DNA from: Burkholderiaceae bacterium
Lineage (GTDB): Bacteria; Pseudomonadota; Gammaproteobacteria; Burkholderiales; Burkholderiaceae_A
Assembly (NCBI GenBank): GCA_018402635.1
Contig: JAGYIP010000005.1
Location: 310,001-374,000, forward strand
Direction of reading: 5' to 3'
DNA length: 64,000 nucleotides
Part shown: positions 37,422 through 51,555 of the stretch, piece by piece
Position numbering within the stretch: position 1 is the stretch's first letter
Layout of the letters: every line of letters starts with the position of its first letter
Notes under the pieces: model-generated
Told to the model about the DNA's origin: nothing
Database searches by the model: none
What the model saw: the letters and a program-made list of their open reading frames with translations, nothing else
Made by a program: the position numbers and the translations under genes

Positions 37422-39432
37422 CTAAGCCCGTGCGGAGCCAAGCCCCTTTAGTAAAAACCGATTTAGCCGGCCAACGAAGGCAGCAGGGTCCTCAGGCTGC
37501 CCCCCTTCAGCAAGAAGCGCCTGGTCATGCAAAAGCCAGACAAGGTCTGAGAACGTCTCTGTTAGACCATCGGTTACTTGGGCGCCGTCGGCCCCCAAAA
37601 TCTGGCCTCCACCTGCCTCAGACTCAGCCACCAGCGCTTTGACAATGGGGTGGCTTGGATTGAGCTCGAGAATGGGCCGTCGCTCGGGTGCCTTCTGACC
37701 CGAGGCCTTTAAGAGACGCTCAAGATGGCCGCTGACATCGTGTTCATCAGAGACCAGGCAGCAGGCGGAATCGGTTAAGCGCTCGCTGAGGCGAACCTCT
37801 TTCACCTTCTCGCCTAAGACCTTGGCCGCCTTCTCAACCGCAGGCTTTGCCGCGCGCTGGTCTTCTTCTCGAGCCTTCTCGTCCTTCGTGGTGTCGGCGT
37901 CCGAAGGAAGATCGTTAACCTTGGATAGGTCGAGACTGCCCTTTGCGACCGACTGAATCGACTTCCCGTCGAATTCAGTTAAGAAGTTCAAGACCCACTC
38001 ATCAATGCGGTCTGTCAGCAATAAAACCTCAATGCCCTTTTTCCTGAATATTTCAAGGTGCGGGCTGTTGCGCGCGGCAGTCAGGCTGTCTGCTGTGATG
38101 ACATAGATTTTGTCTTGACCTTCTTTCATGCGCCCAACATAGGCTTCAAGGGCGACATCGGGCTCATCGGTACTTGACTGGGTTGACACGAAACGGGCGA
38201 GCTTGGCTAACCTGTCTTTGTTGGCAAAGTCTTCGCCAAAGCCCTCTTTAAGGCACTGACCAAACTCTTTCCAGGCTGTCTTGTAGTCGTTGGGCTGGTG
38301 GGTTGCCATATCTTCAAGAAGCCCGAGCACGCGCTTGGCGCAGCCTTCGCGAATGGCACGGACGTCTCGGCTTTCCTGCAGTATTTCTCGAGAGACATTC
38401 AAAGGCAGATCGGAGGAGTCCACCACACCTTGAACAAAACGCAGGTAATTGGGAAGCAATTGCTCGGCGTCGTCCATGATGAAGACCCGCTTAATGTAGA
38501 GCTTAAGACCATGCCGGCTCTGACGGTCATAGAGATCGAACGGAGCCTTTGCCGGAATGTAAAGCAGTTGAATGTATTCGGTACGTCCCTCAACGCGGTT
38601 ATGGGTGTGGGCCAGGGGATCGTCAAGGCCATGGGCAAGGCTTTTATAAAACTCTTTGTACTGCTCCTCGGTAATCTCTGATTTTGAGCGTGTCCAGAGG
38701 GCAGAGGCCTGATTCACCGTCTCCCAGTCGTCGGTCTCGGCATACTCTTTCTTCTTCTCGTCCCATTCGCGTTTTTTCATTCGAATGGGAAGACCAATAT
38801 GGTCGGAATAGCGCTTTCAGTATCTCTTTGAGTTTCCAGTGGGACAGAAGATCGTCGTGGGATTTCGCATCCTCCCCCTGGCCCTCGGGCTCTCGAAGGT
38901 ACAAAGTAACCTCGGTTCCGCGTTCCGCGCGCTCGAGGGCTTCAACACTGAAGTCACCCGTGCCATCCGACTCCCAACGCACGGCCTGGTCGGCCGCAAG
39001 CCCTGCTCGTCGACTTACAACCGTAACCTTGTTGGCAACAATAAACGAGGAGTAAAAGCCAACCCCAAACTGACCAATAAGGGCAGAGTCTTTTGCAGAG
39101 TCACCCGAGAGCTTTCCAAAGAACTCTTTGGTACCCGATCGAGCAATGGTGCCAAGGTTGGCAATAACCTCGTCTCGGCTCATACCAATGCCGTTATCGG
39201 CAATAGTGACCGTTCGTGCCTTCGCATCGAAACCCACTGTAATGCTGAGCTCGGCATCCTCTTCAAAAAGCTTTTCATTCGATAATGCCTCGAGCCGTAG
39301 CTTGTCGCAGGCGTCAGAGGCGTTGGAGATAAGTTCTCTTAGAAAAATGTCGCGATTGCTGTAGAGCGAATGGATCATGAGGTGAAGCAGCTGCTTGACC
39401 TCGGTCTGAAAACTCATGGTCTCTTTTGACAT
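37422..39432 (-). CDS. htpG: Molecular chaperone HtpG (Hsp90), with one frameshift
   Basis: Bacterial Hsp90. The N-terminal ATPase has '[14 protein letters not shown]' and '[10 protein letters not shown]' (GHKL fold); the middle and C-terminal domains follow in another frame from '[20 protein letters not shown]'. The frames join if one A is dropped from the AAA at minus-strand position 38815-38817, giving [20 protein letters not shown]. Joined length about 670 residues, slightly longer than E. coli (624). RBS AAGGAG before ATG 39432. A heat-shock-type promoter lies upstream. Confidence 0.93.
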
Positions 39433-39472
39433 GACGAAAAAATCTCCTTAAAAATGCGGACTTAATTGATTA

Positions 39473-39501
39473 ATTTTGGGACGCCTTAGCAGATTTTCAA
39501 G
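39473..39501 (-). promoter_or_regulatory. Sigma-32-type promoter of htpG
   Basis: CTTGAAA (39495-39501), a 14-base spacer and CCCAAAAT (39473-39480) on the minus strand, about 40 bases before the htpG start. Compared with the heat-shock consensus (CTTGAAA, CCCCATNT), the -35 is perfect and the -10 close. It fits a heat-induced chaperone gene. Confidence 0.65.
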
Positions 39502-39526
39502 GCCGACGATCGAAAAAATCTGCCAG

Positions 39527-39593
39527 CCGCCATTGGCGGTCCATGTCGTGCAGAACCTAAGCACCAAAGTGGCGAAATGGCGAGGTGGCGAAG
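39527..39593. repeat. Short repeats between htpG and sppA
   Basis: A 13-base palindrome CCGCCA-T-TGGCGG (39527-39539) and, at 39570-39593, three tandem 8-base units TGGCGAAA, TGGCGAGG, TGGCGAAG. The 219-base gap otherwise contains only the htpG promoter; no sppA terminator was recognised. Confidence 0.5.
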
Positions 39594-39651
39594 CGTCCGC
39601 GGCCGCCTGCGCGTTCGTCTGTGAGGCCTACCCGGCTAAAGGCCAGGCCCG

Positions 39652-41551
39652 CTAAAAAAGGTCAGACGAGCATAAGCAATGCGCCTGAACCGCCTGGCCT
39701 AGAGGTGCCTGTGGGCTTGCGAGCCCCGAGAGCCAGCGGATGTCGGAGGCTTGGATATTCAAGAGTTGCTGCAGGCTTTGCCATTCAGGAGGATTAAAAA
39801 CGACTGCCCTAACCGACCTTAAAACATCCGAGAGCAAGGCCGACCAGGCGGGCTCAGAAGGCTCGACATACGTAACGTCAAAACCCTGGTCGAGACCCGC
39901 CTTTTGTGCAGCCAGTTCAACGGCCTTTTCAAGCCCTCCCAACTGATCAACCAGTCCGCGTTGATGCGCCTGCCCCCCTGTCCAGACCTGGCCTTGCGCA
40001 AGCTGATTGACTCGCTCCTTTGAAAGATTTCGGGCAAGAGACACCTGGCCGATGAAGTCATCGTAGATCTGGTTAACCGAGGCCTGCAAGACACCCTTAA
40101 GCCGTGGGTCAAGAGGTCTGCGCGGGTCATAAGCCCCACGCAGCCAGTGCGTTGTGTAGCCATCGGTATTGATATCGAGCTTGTCAAGCACCTTATTGGC
40201 TGTTGGGAAGAGTGCAAAGACTCCAATGGAACCCGTAATGGTGGACTCGTCTGCAACAATGGCATCAGCACCTGCTGCAATCCAGTAACCACCCGAGGCG
40301 GCCATTCCGGCCATGGAGGCAACCACCGGAATGCCCATCTGCCGAGTGACTTCAATCTCGCGACGAATAAGCTCTGAGCCCACCACACTGCCGCCGGGAG
40401 AATCAACGCGAATTACCAGGGCCTTCACACCCTTCTTACGGCGTGCTTCACGCAGGAGGGCTATCGTTGCGAGCCCACCCACCCCATCCACCGATTCGTC
40501 ACCGTCGAAAATCGCACCCTGAGCAACCACAATAGCCACGCCTTCTTTGAAGCGAGGCTCAGGCTGTAACTGCAGGTAATCGAGCCAATGAATCTGAATC
40601 ACCTCCTGAAGCTCATCATCCACGCGGTTGGTTTTTTCCAGCTGCGCCTCGAATTCATCGGGGGTAAGGAGACCATCTACAAGCCCAGCCTTTAGTGCGT
40701 ACTGAGCTGGGTTAAAGGCCTGCCCCTCCGATAGCCTTGGAAGATCGTTAATAAACCCATCGAGCTTCTGCGGCTCAATAGCCCTCGACCTTGCAATGTC
40801 AGCAGCGAAGACGCGCCAGAGGTCATCAAGCAGGCGCTGGCTTGCAGCAAGGCTTTCTTTCGATGCGCTTGCGCGCACGAGGGGCTCGCCCGCGTCTTTG
40901 TACTGCCCAGCGCGAATCAGGTTAGGCTCTATGCCAAGCCGAGTAAGTGCATCACCAAAATAAAATGGCCGCTGGCCAAGACCCTCAAGTGCCAAGACTC
41001 CCTTTGGATGCAGGTAAACCTTTGAAGCGTGCGATGCCAGGTAGTACTGCGCCTGACCGAAATACAAACCCCAGACAAGCACGGTTTTACCCGCATCTTT
41101 TAAACGCTGCAGCTGCTGACCCACCTGACGCAGCGATACAAGACTACCGCCCTCAAACCCCGATAGGTCAAGCACAATGTCATCGACGCGGGAATCCTTC
41201 ACAAGGGCATCCGTTAGCCGAACGATATCCCGAACCTGTATGTCTTGGGCTCTTTCCTGCAAGAGCTGACGCGATAGAAAGGGCCCCTTCGGATAGTCTG
41301 CCTGCTCAACAATCCGGCCATTGAGTTCAATTAAGCAGAACGGTCTCCTTGGCAACCTGGGCGGATGAGAACCCCGATGACGGTTGGTCATAAAGCGCAA
41401 AGAGCCCGGTGATACCGAAAAAAAGTCCCGCCAGAAGAATAGGAAAGACCAACAAGCCAACTGCGAAGCGTCCAAGTTTCTCGATGAAGGCAAGAAAAAA
41501 CTTCAGGATTCGCCAGACGGCTTTCAGAAATATCAGAGCAATTTGAATCAC
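39652..41551 (-). CDS. sppA: Signal peptide peptidase SppA (67 kDa type), with one frameshift
   Basis: Inner membrane protease that degrades cleaved signal peptides. GTG start at 41551 opens a short frame with an N-terminal transmembrane segment (GLLVFPILLAGLFFGITGLF); it breaks near 41331, and the main frame continues 'IELNGRIVEQADYPKG'. Deleting one A of AA there restores ETVLLIELNGRI. The Lys general base region 'RAGQYKDAGEPLVR' and Ser nucleophile in 'GMAASGGYWIA' are present in the two halves, as in E. coli SppA. Joined length about 632 residues, normal. Confidence 0.9.
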
Positions 41552-41583
41552 GGTAAGCCCTATTTGCGCTTAGGAGAGGACCT

Positions 41584-45992
<4,409 letters not shown>

Positions 45993-46033
45993 TTAGTAAG
46001 AGCAAGAGCAACTGAAACGTAAAGACAACAGGC

Positions 46034-46551
46034 CTAGGCCTTGTGTAAAGACTGACGCGAGACGATAACGCCGTCATCGTCGGCGTAACACCAATTTCCT
46101 GGAAAACCAGAACCCCTGCGATATCAACGGGCTGCTGCTGCTCGCCGGTTCCTTGCTTTGTCCCGCGTCGCGGATTGCTTGCCATGGCCCAGACCGGAAT
46201 GGAGAGTTCGGAGAGTTCCTGGACATCACGAACACACCCATTAAGGACCAGGCCCGACCAGCCATTTTTCTCCGCCATTGACCCAAGGTTACCGCCGACC
46301 AGAGCACAACGATCGCTGCCGCCCGCATCAACCATTAAGACACGACCCTGACCCGGCTGCTCGAGGACTTTTTTCAGCAACCCATTGTCCTCAAAACAAC
46401 GCAAGGTAAACACCTCTCCCATCATCCGATCGCCTCCCCCATAATTCTGAAAAACAGGGGGTATAACAAAAAGAAGGCCCTTTGAAAAAAGAGCCTCATG
46501 GGCATCACATAGGTCGGCTGTTGGAATCCATTTCATTGCTACAGTATGCAT
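46034..46551 (-). CDS. rraA: RraA-family protein (RNase E inhibitor-like), with one frameshift
   Basis: A protein of about 172 residues. 'TADLCDAHE', 'VFTLRCFEDNGLLKKVLEQPG', 'DAGGSDRCALVGGNLG' and 'GCVRDVQELS' are RraA landmarks. The E. coli homologue binds RNase E and slows mRNA decay; other members are aldolases. The frame breaks near 46087: adding one T to GGTGTTACGCC restores VYADDDGVIVSRQSLHKA and a stop at 46034, the usual C-terminus. Start ATG 46551, or 46536 as in other RraA proteins. Rne lies 11 kb away in the same window. Confidence 0.88.
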
Positions 46552-46574
46552 CAGATCTCTAAAAAGGCCTCTGT

Positions 46575-46978
46575 ATGGTTAACTTTGCGCTGTTTACTGC
46601 CGGGCTTTTAGCGCTGGTTTTTGGCTCTGAATTGCTTGTCCGCGGCGCAAGTAGGCTTGCTGCCCTGCTGGGCTTGTTGCCTCTGGAGGGCTTGTTATAC
46701 CCAACTCGGTCTTAGTATTCGATCAGTGGGTAATGCTCGCGGCATTTCTTGCTTGTGTTCCGGCCTTCATTACCGGGCGTGAAATTGCCCGATGGGAAGG
46801 CGCCATCTTCTTGTTTTATTACTTTGCCTACACCGGCTACCTTATTCTGGCCTCTCAAAGCCACCAGGCTCTTCAGCCCTACAGTCAGACTCTTCTCTAC
46901 GGTGTCATTCCCTTAACCGTCATTGCCCTTGTATTCTCGCTCTGGAAACACAAAAAGCAGGTCGTGCCAACAAGCTAA
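46575..46978 (+). pseudogene. Remnant of a CaCA-family calcium/sodium antiporter (YrbG-like)
   Basis: The N-terminus MVNFALFTAGLLALVFGSEL then 'LVRGASRLAALLGL' is that of YrbG-type antiporters, and the sequence after about 46690 (GLVIPNSVLVFDQWVM, then 'RWEGAIFLFYYFAYTGYLIL') is the C-terminal end of the same family. The middle, about 200 residues with both ion-binding repeats, is missing. The two ends are also in different frames and the first stops at 46713-46715. A short direct repeat GGGCTTGTT flanks the junction, as deletion by slippage would leave. Non-functional as it stands. It is divergent from rraA with 23 bases between. Confidence 0.75.
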
Positions 46979-47406
46979 GACGGGCAGAGAAGGCTTCTTG
47001 CAATTTCCATGGGGTCGTCCTTGCCCCGAATTGGTCGCCAACTTGTTGGCTCATCGGTATTAAGCGTTGCCTTTCCGGTACCACGCTTACCTGTGAATCG
47101 AGCATGAACCCGGGTTCGCGTTCGCTTTCCTTTGCAGTCAATCTCCTCGACATGACGACGCGATAGATGCCCAAGAAGGTCCGGGTTAAAAAAATCGTGA
47201 ATGACGGTGAAGTAACGATTGCCCTCTGGTGTTGAGGCGACTGCAGCTAAGGGCACGTAAACAACCTTTCCGTTGCCTCGTTCAAGAAGCAGGTATTTCG
47301 CATGTGCCGCCTGGAACGAGGCAGCTAACAAGATCAGGGCGAGACTAAGCAGCACCCAAACTTTGGGCTTTGCAGCAGTGCCAGCTCGACTTACACACGC
47401 TTTCAT
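46975..47406 (-). CDS. Secreted protein with surface-adhesin-E-like domain
   Basis: A 143-residue protein with an N-terminal signal peptide (hydrophobic VWVLLSLALILLAASFQAAHA, residues about 16-36). The mature part has 'EIDCKGKRTRTR' and ends 'SWRPIRGKDDPMEIARSLLC', resembling the surface-adhesin protein E domain common in betaproteobacteria: conserved DC motif and C-terminal Cys, probably a disulphide. Function of these domains is mostly unknown. Overlaps the end of the antiporter remnant by four bases, convergent. Confidence 0.55.
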   Translation of the reverse strand: MKACVSRAGTAAKPKVWVLLSLALILLAASFQAAHAKYLLLERGNGKVVYVPLAAVASTPEGNRYFTVIHDFFNPDLLGHLSRRHVEEIDCKGKRTRTRVHARFTGKRGTGKATLNTDEPTSWRPIRGKDDPMEIARSLLCPS

Positions 47407-47481
47407 GGTTGAGGAATCGACCCCAACCCGAGGAACTTAAAGCACGTTCAGACAAGCCCGCCCTCTGTGCCTCGCCTTCGG

Positions 47482-48294
47482 TTAGGCCTTCGCGATACAG
47501 TCAAGAATGTGATGGGCTGTTAGCTCCTCCACCGTCACCCACTTGGCATCAGGCAGCTGCTTTTGAATGGTCTGACCAATTGCAGGCACAGAGCCCATGA
47601 AGGTCACCTTTTGAAGGTCCACTTTCTGCCGATTGAGCTCAAGCAGTGTGGCCTTGGCAGCAACTGAAGAGGTTACCAGTACCCACCAGGGTGTGCCGTC
47701 TTGAGGCAGGTCAATAAGCTCCCGCATAGAACGCGAATAAACCGGTATGCGTACAACACGAACACCACCCGAGACCAACCGCTGGGTGAGTGTATTGGAG
47801 TCTTCGGCCGACTCCAAAAGACCGACCATCGTGCCCGGTTTCGCGCGCACAAGAATGGAATCGGCCAGCTTGTCGAAATGGCCCGAGACGGTGGGAACGA
47901 GTATTTGGCGGTAGCGCTCTGGCCCAAGGTCGTTAGGCTTTAAGGCCTCCCAGAAATGAAAGGCAGTGTCTTCTCCAATCGCGGCATATTTTAGGCGGGA
48001 CTGCCGCGTCTTCATGGCGGCAACCAGATGGGGTAATTTTGCGAGGGCCTCGGCGGCGGCTGGGCTTGTTGCAACAAGATAGAAAGGCCTGTGGTCGCCA
48101 GGCTCGTCCCAGTCTTTCAGCTCTCTTAGGGCAGCCCGTTGCAAGGTCTCGTCCGCGAGTCGAAACTCTTCTGCTGGCGAATGAAAAACCTTAATCCAGT
48201 ACCGGCCCCCCTCTTTCTTAAGCTCTTCGGCCAATGGGTCCGTTCCACCGCGCCATGCGGCACGAGTGATGAGTAGGTTTGCAAGGATAACCAT
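47482..48294 (-). CDS. HemD-like protein, copy A
   Basis: A 270-residue protein with the two-lobe plan of uroporphyrinogen-III synthase: N-terminal 'ANLLITRAAW', lobe-1 'VATSPAAAEAL' and 'YAAIGEDTA', lobe-2 'GLLESAEDSNTLTQRLVSGG' followed by 'RVVRIPVYSR', then 'VLVTSSVAAKATL'. These correspond in position to the HemD elements TRP, SPxAV, AVGxxTA and FTSxxAV. HemD proteins vary greatly, so the fold is likely but enzyme activity is not assured. No hemC, hemX or hemY lies nearby. Starts two bases after copy B; the two form one unit. Confidence 0.65.
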   Translation of the reverse strand: MVILANLLITRAAWRGGTDPLAEELKKEGGRYWIKVFHSPAEEFRLADETLQRAALRELKDWDEPGDHRPFYLVATSPAAAEALAKLPHLVAAMKTRQSRLKYAAIGEDTAFHFWEALKPNDLGPERYRQILVPTVSGHFDKLADSILVRAKPGTMVGLLESAEDSNTLTQRLVSGGVRVVRIPVYSRSMRELIDLPQDGTPWWVLVTSSVAAKATLLELNRQKVDLQKVTFMGSVPAIGQTIQKQLPDAKWVTVEELTAHHILDCIAKA

Positions 48295-48296
48295 GG

Positions 48297-49118
48297 CTAA
48301 CAGAATTCACTTTTGGAAATTGTCTCAAGAATATTCACGGGCAGAAGATCGGCCAGCTCCACCCAGTGTGCATTCGGTATAAGCCTACGAAGGATTGTCT
48401 CGGTGGAACGAAAGTGGCCCATCCAAAGCACGTTCTCTGGCCGCTTTTTTTGCAGACGAAGATCTTGCACAAGGGTCTTAAGCACCGACGAATTGGTAAT
48501 TAAGAACCACCAAGGCAGGTCACTTGTAGGCAGGTCAATAAGGTTCTGCAAAGAGATTGAAAAGACGGGAAGCCGCACCACCCGAAGCCCCCCCGAGACA
48601 AGACCCCTTGCAATGTCGCCACTGTCACTGGCTGATTCGAGTGTGAATACGATGGAGCCATCCGGTGCGGTCTCGATAAGTTTCTGAACGAGCTTATCGG
48701 CATGGCCCGAGACCGCGGGCGTAATAACCTCTTCGCGACGCACCCGTGCAATACCCTCAAGCTTAACGGTTGCTGCGAACTGCGCAGCCGTCTCATCCCC
48801 CACGGCTGCAAAGCGCAGACGTCGTTCGCGCACAGCAAGCGACTGCTTAAGATGACTTAGGCCCGCAAGGGCCTCCGCCGCAGCGGGACTGGTGCACAAC
48901 AAGTAACAAGGCCGGGGGTCGTTCACATCGTCCCAGTCGTCGAGCTCGCGGACCATGGCCCTTTGATGGGTCTCTGTTGCAAACCGCATGATCTGCATAG
49001 GAGAGTTGAAAACGTTCACCCAGTAACGGCGAGCCTGAGACTCTAAGGCCTCTGCGAGGGGGTCGGTCTTCTTCTCCCAGACACTGCCGGTTACAACAAG
49101 GTTTGCCACCGTTACCAT
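48297..49118 (-). CDS. HemD-like protein, copy B
   Basis: A 273-residue paralogue of copy A, alignable end to end (both have 'TDPLAE.L', 'RYW..VF.SP', 'RPCYLL/RPFYLV', 'TSPAAAEAL', 'SGGLRVVRLPVFS'), roughly 40% identical by eye. ATG 49118 is chosen because GGGGAG lies seven bases upstream and the start then matches copy A. It differs at the loops that would line the cleft. It is divergent from the membrane-vWA-PP2C-kinase operon with 71 bases between them, in which no convincing promoter was found. Confidence 0.65.
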   Translation of the reverse strand: MVTVANLVVTGSVWEKKTDPLAEALESQARRYWVNVFNSPMQIMRFATETHQRAMVRELDDWDDVNDPRPCYLLCTSPAAAEALAGLSHLKQSLAVRERRLRFAAVGDETAAQFAATVKLEGIARVRREEVITPAVSGHADKLVQKLIETAPDGSIVFTLESASDSGDIARGLVSGGLRVVRLPVFSISLQNLIDLPTSDLPWWFLITNSSVLKTLVQDLRLQKKRPENVLWMGHFRSTETILRRLIPNAHWVELADLLPVNILETISKSEFC

Positions 49119-49189
49119 CGTCATTCTCCCCAGAGAGTGGGCCGGAAAAGGGCCCGTTGACCAGTCTTGCGTGGGATACACTTCGCTCT

Positions 49190-49861
49190 ATGGTGATTAA
49201 ACCTCGTTCCCTGGAAGAAATTGCGGCAGAGCGCGCAAAAAGTCAAATCGACCCCAGGTCAAACCAGGCAACCTCCTCTGGTACAAAGTCGTCATCGAAG
49301 AGTGAGGAAGACTTCTTTGACCCTTTTGAAGCCGATTCCAACCAGGCGCCAAGATCGTCGAGCAAGCAGCAAGGGGCCGACTCTGACGGTCAACCACCCC
49401 TTCCGCCCGAGCCCAAAAATTACCAGCTCTTTTTTCTGGCCGGTGGAACCCTCTTGGGAACGGTCCTTGCCTTATGGATCGTCTATTCGGTCATTACCAA
49501 GGTTGAAATGCCACCGCTTCAGTCGGCCGTTCAACCCATTAACGAGTTCCTACTGCCATCGCGAGACCCTATAGAGATACGTATTACGCTTGATAACCAG
49601 TGTGAGTTCGAAGAAAACGTCTTCATGGTGAAGGTCATGCCCGATGGGCCTACGGCGAACTTTACTAAAGGACAGGCAAGGCTTATTGCTCGGCCCAACC
49701 AGCGAATTAAGCTTATGGCCAACGAGCGGTATCCGTTTCTGAGTTACGAGGACGCCTCGGTGAAAGTAGCACCGGAGGTCACACTTACCGCCAAATGCTA
49801 CGACCCCGAAGAAAGAGCGAAGGCTCTTCAGAAAAGTTTTGACGACCGTTTCGGCAAGTAA
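49190..49861 (+). CDS. Single-pass membrane protein of unknown function, first gene of kinase/phosphatase operon
   Basis: A 223-residue protein from ATG 49190, chosen over an upstream in-frame start at 49103 that would overlap the opposite gene. Residues 1-75 are polar and Ser-rich (likely disordered, cytoplasmic). One transmembrane segment spans about residues 79-102 (LFFLAGGTLLGTVLALWIVY). The remaining 120 residues look like a beta-rich outer domain with two Cys. It heads an operon with a vWA protein, a PP2C phosphatase and a kinase, so it may be the sensor or target. No family was recognised. Confidence 0.7.
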   Translation: MVIKPRSLEEIAAERAKSQIDPRSNQATSSGTKSSSKSEEDFFDPFEADSNQAPRSSSKQQGADSDGQPPLPPEPKNYQLFFLAGGTLLGTVLALWIVYSVITKVEMPPLQSAVQPINEFLLPSRDPIEIRITLDNQCEFEENVFMVKVMPDGPTANFTKGQARLIARPNQRIKLMANERYPFLSYEDASVKVAPEVTLTAKCYDPEERAKALQKSFDDRFGK

Positions 49862-49926
49862 GGCTTTGAGCTCATGGTTAGCCAACGACGTTTTAAGTAA
49901 AAGAACCTTTTAAAGAAGGAATTCCC

Positions 49927-50736
49927 ATGCCCTACAAGGCCGAGATCAGTCGCTCCAACCCCACCGCGTTTATGTTCGTTATTGACCAATCGGGGTCAAT
50001 GGCCGACCCGGTTGGTACGACCGAGCTCAGCCGCGCGGAGTTTGTCTGTGATGCCCTGAACCGGGTTGTTGTCAACCTTATTGCTCGAAGTTCTAAGTCT
50101 GAAGGGGTACGCGACTATTTTCAGATTGGTGCCATCGGCTATGGTGGATCAAGTGTTGGGCCTGCACTCTCAGGGGCGCTGGCAGACAAGACATTCAATC
50201 CTATCTCGGCCTTCGAGCGACATCCTCTGCGCATCGAACAGCGCGATGGCATGCCCTTTCCTATTTGGTTCACACCTAAAGCCGATGGAGGCACTCCCAT
50301 GCGCAAGGCCATGCGCACGGCAGCTCAGGCGCTTGCGCAATGGTGCGACGACTATCCTGAGTCTTTTCCGCCAACACTCCTTCATGTGACCGACGGCGAG
50401 CCCTCCGACGGCGACCCAGAGCCTATTGTTGAGCAGCTGAAATCTCTAGGGACCGATGACGGTGAGGTGCTCATACTTAATCTGCACACCGGACAAAGCA
50501 AAAGCGGCCCCATCAAATTTCCTGGGTCTCAAGAGGAGGTTACCGACGGATTCGGGAAGATTTTATTTCGTATGTCAAGTGTTCTGCCTGCCGCCATTGC
50601 ATCAGCCGCCCGCGAACGGGGCTACCATGTCAGCGACAATGCCCGGGGGTTTTTCTTTAATGTGGAACCCGTGGAGATTGTTGAGTTTTTCGAAATTGGT
50701 ACGCGTGCATCATCCCAGGCCATGATGCTGCGTTAA
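49927..50736 (+). CDS. TerY-like von Willebrand factor A domain protein
   Basis: A 269-residue vWA protein. The MIDAS motif is FVIDQSGSMADPVG (DxSxS, about residues 18-31), the Thr is in 'DGGTPMRKAMRT' and the second Asp in 'HVTDGEPSDGDP'. The architecture (whole protein one vWA domain with long loop insertions) matches TerY-type proteins that travel with a PP2C phosphatase and a kinase. GAAGGAA ribosome site before ATG. Presumably binds a metal ion and a protein partner in the cytoplasm. Confidence 0.85.
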   Translation: MPYKAEISRSNPTAFMFVIDQSGSMADPVGTTELSRAEFVCDALNRVVVNLIARSSKSEGVRDYFQIGAIGYGGSSVGPALSGALADKTFNPISAFERHPLRIEQRDGMPFPIWFTPKADGGTPMRKAMRTAAQALAQWCDDYPESFPPTLLHVTDGEPSDGDPEPIVEQLKSLGTDDGEVLILNLHTGQSKSGPIKFPGSQEEVTDGFGKILFRMSSVLPAAIASAARERGYHVSDNARGFFFNVEPVEIVEFFEIGTRASSQAMMLR

Positions 50737-50791
50737 GAGCCAAGGCATTAAGGCCGGCGCCCCTTCTTTCTGACGATGCCTGCAAAAAAAC

Positions 50792-51538
50792 ATGAAGATT
50801 CTCAGAAGTCTTACTGCTCCGAAAGAGCCTGACCACCCGGAATCCAACGAGGACTTCTTTTTCTGGGAGGCGCAAGGCAAGGCCTGTGCAATGAGTGATG
50901 GTGCAAGCGACTCCTTCGATTCACGCAGTTGGGCGCATATTCTTTGCCAGTCATTTACGCAGATCTACAACCAAGTGGCAGCACCCAGGTTAGACGACAA
51001 GTGCGTAGCGCTTGTTCTTTCTGTGGCTAGACCCTTCTTTGAAAAGCAGCTCAAGGCCATTACAACATCCTGGTCCAAACAGCTCGCAGCCAGCCGGGGA
51101 AGCTTTGCTAGCCTACTGGGAGTTATTGACCAACCGCATCAAGTCTCGATTCTAGCCGTTGGCGACACCATTGCCGTCTGGATGGACTCTCAAGGGCAGC
51201 TTCGAAGCTTCACACTTCGAAAGTCGCTTGAGTTTTCCAAGAACCCTGTTTTGCTTGGCTCCGAAACTAAAACCGATAGCCTGCTTTTTGGAAGCGAACA
51301 CAGCCGATGGGGTTTCATCACCATCCCCAAAATCGAACTGCAGCCCAAGAAGCTCTTCTTAATGACAGATGCTCTGGGTCATTACGTTCTCAGTCAGTAT
51401 GAAAAGAACAGGCCCTTGCCCCTCGATCTGCTCTCCTCCATGAACCAGTCCGACTTTCAATCTTGGGTGCTTAGCCATAGGCAGTCGGGTGAGCTTCATA
51501 AAGATGACACAACCTTTGCCCTGCTTGCATTGGACTAA
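50792..51538 (+). CDS. PP2C-family protein phosphatase
   Basis: A 248-residue Ser/Thr phosphatase. PP2C metal-site motifs are 'NEDFF', 'AMSDGAS', 'LAVGDT', 'LMTDALG' and 'KDDTTF', in the right order. No transmembrane segment or extra domain. It would remove phosphates placed by the kinase encoded next. Weak ribosome site; 56 bases after the vWA gene. Confidence 0.88.
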   Translation: MKILRSLTAPKEPDHPESNEDFFFWEAQGKACAMSDGASDSFDSRSWAHILCQSFTQIYNQVAAPRLDDKCVALVLSVARPFFEKQLKAITTSWSKQLAASRGSFASLLGVIDQPHQVSILAVGDTIAVWMDSQGQLRSFTLRKSLEFSKNPVLLGSETKTDSLLFGSEHSRWGFITIPKIELQPKKLFLMTDALGHYVLSQYEKNRPLPLDLLSSMNQSDFQSWVLSHRQSGELHKDDTTFALLALD

Positions 51539-51555
51539 TTGAACGCCCTCTCTCA

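Noticed and set aside
47482-49118. Calling either HemD-like gene hemD
   Set aside because: There is no hemC or other haem gene nearby, there are two copies, and the family is too variable for a safe functional name from sequence alone.
49157-49182. TTGACC...TACACT as a promoter of the membrane-vWA-PP2C-kinase operon
   Set aside because: The spacer is only 14 bases, too short for a normal sigma-70 promoter; kept only as a remark.
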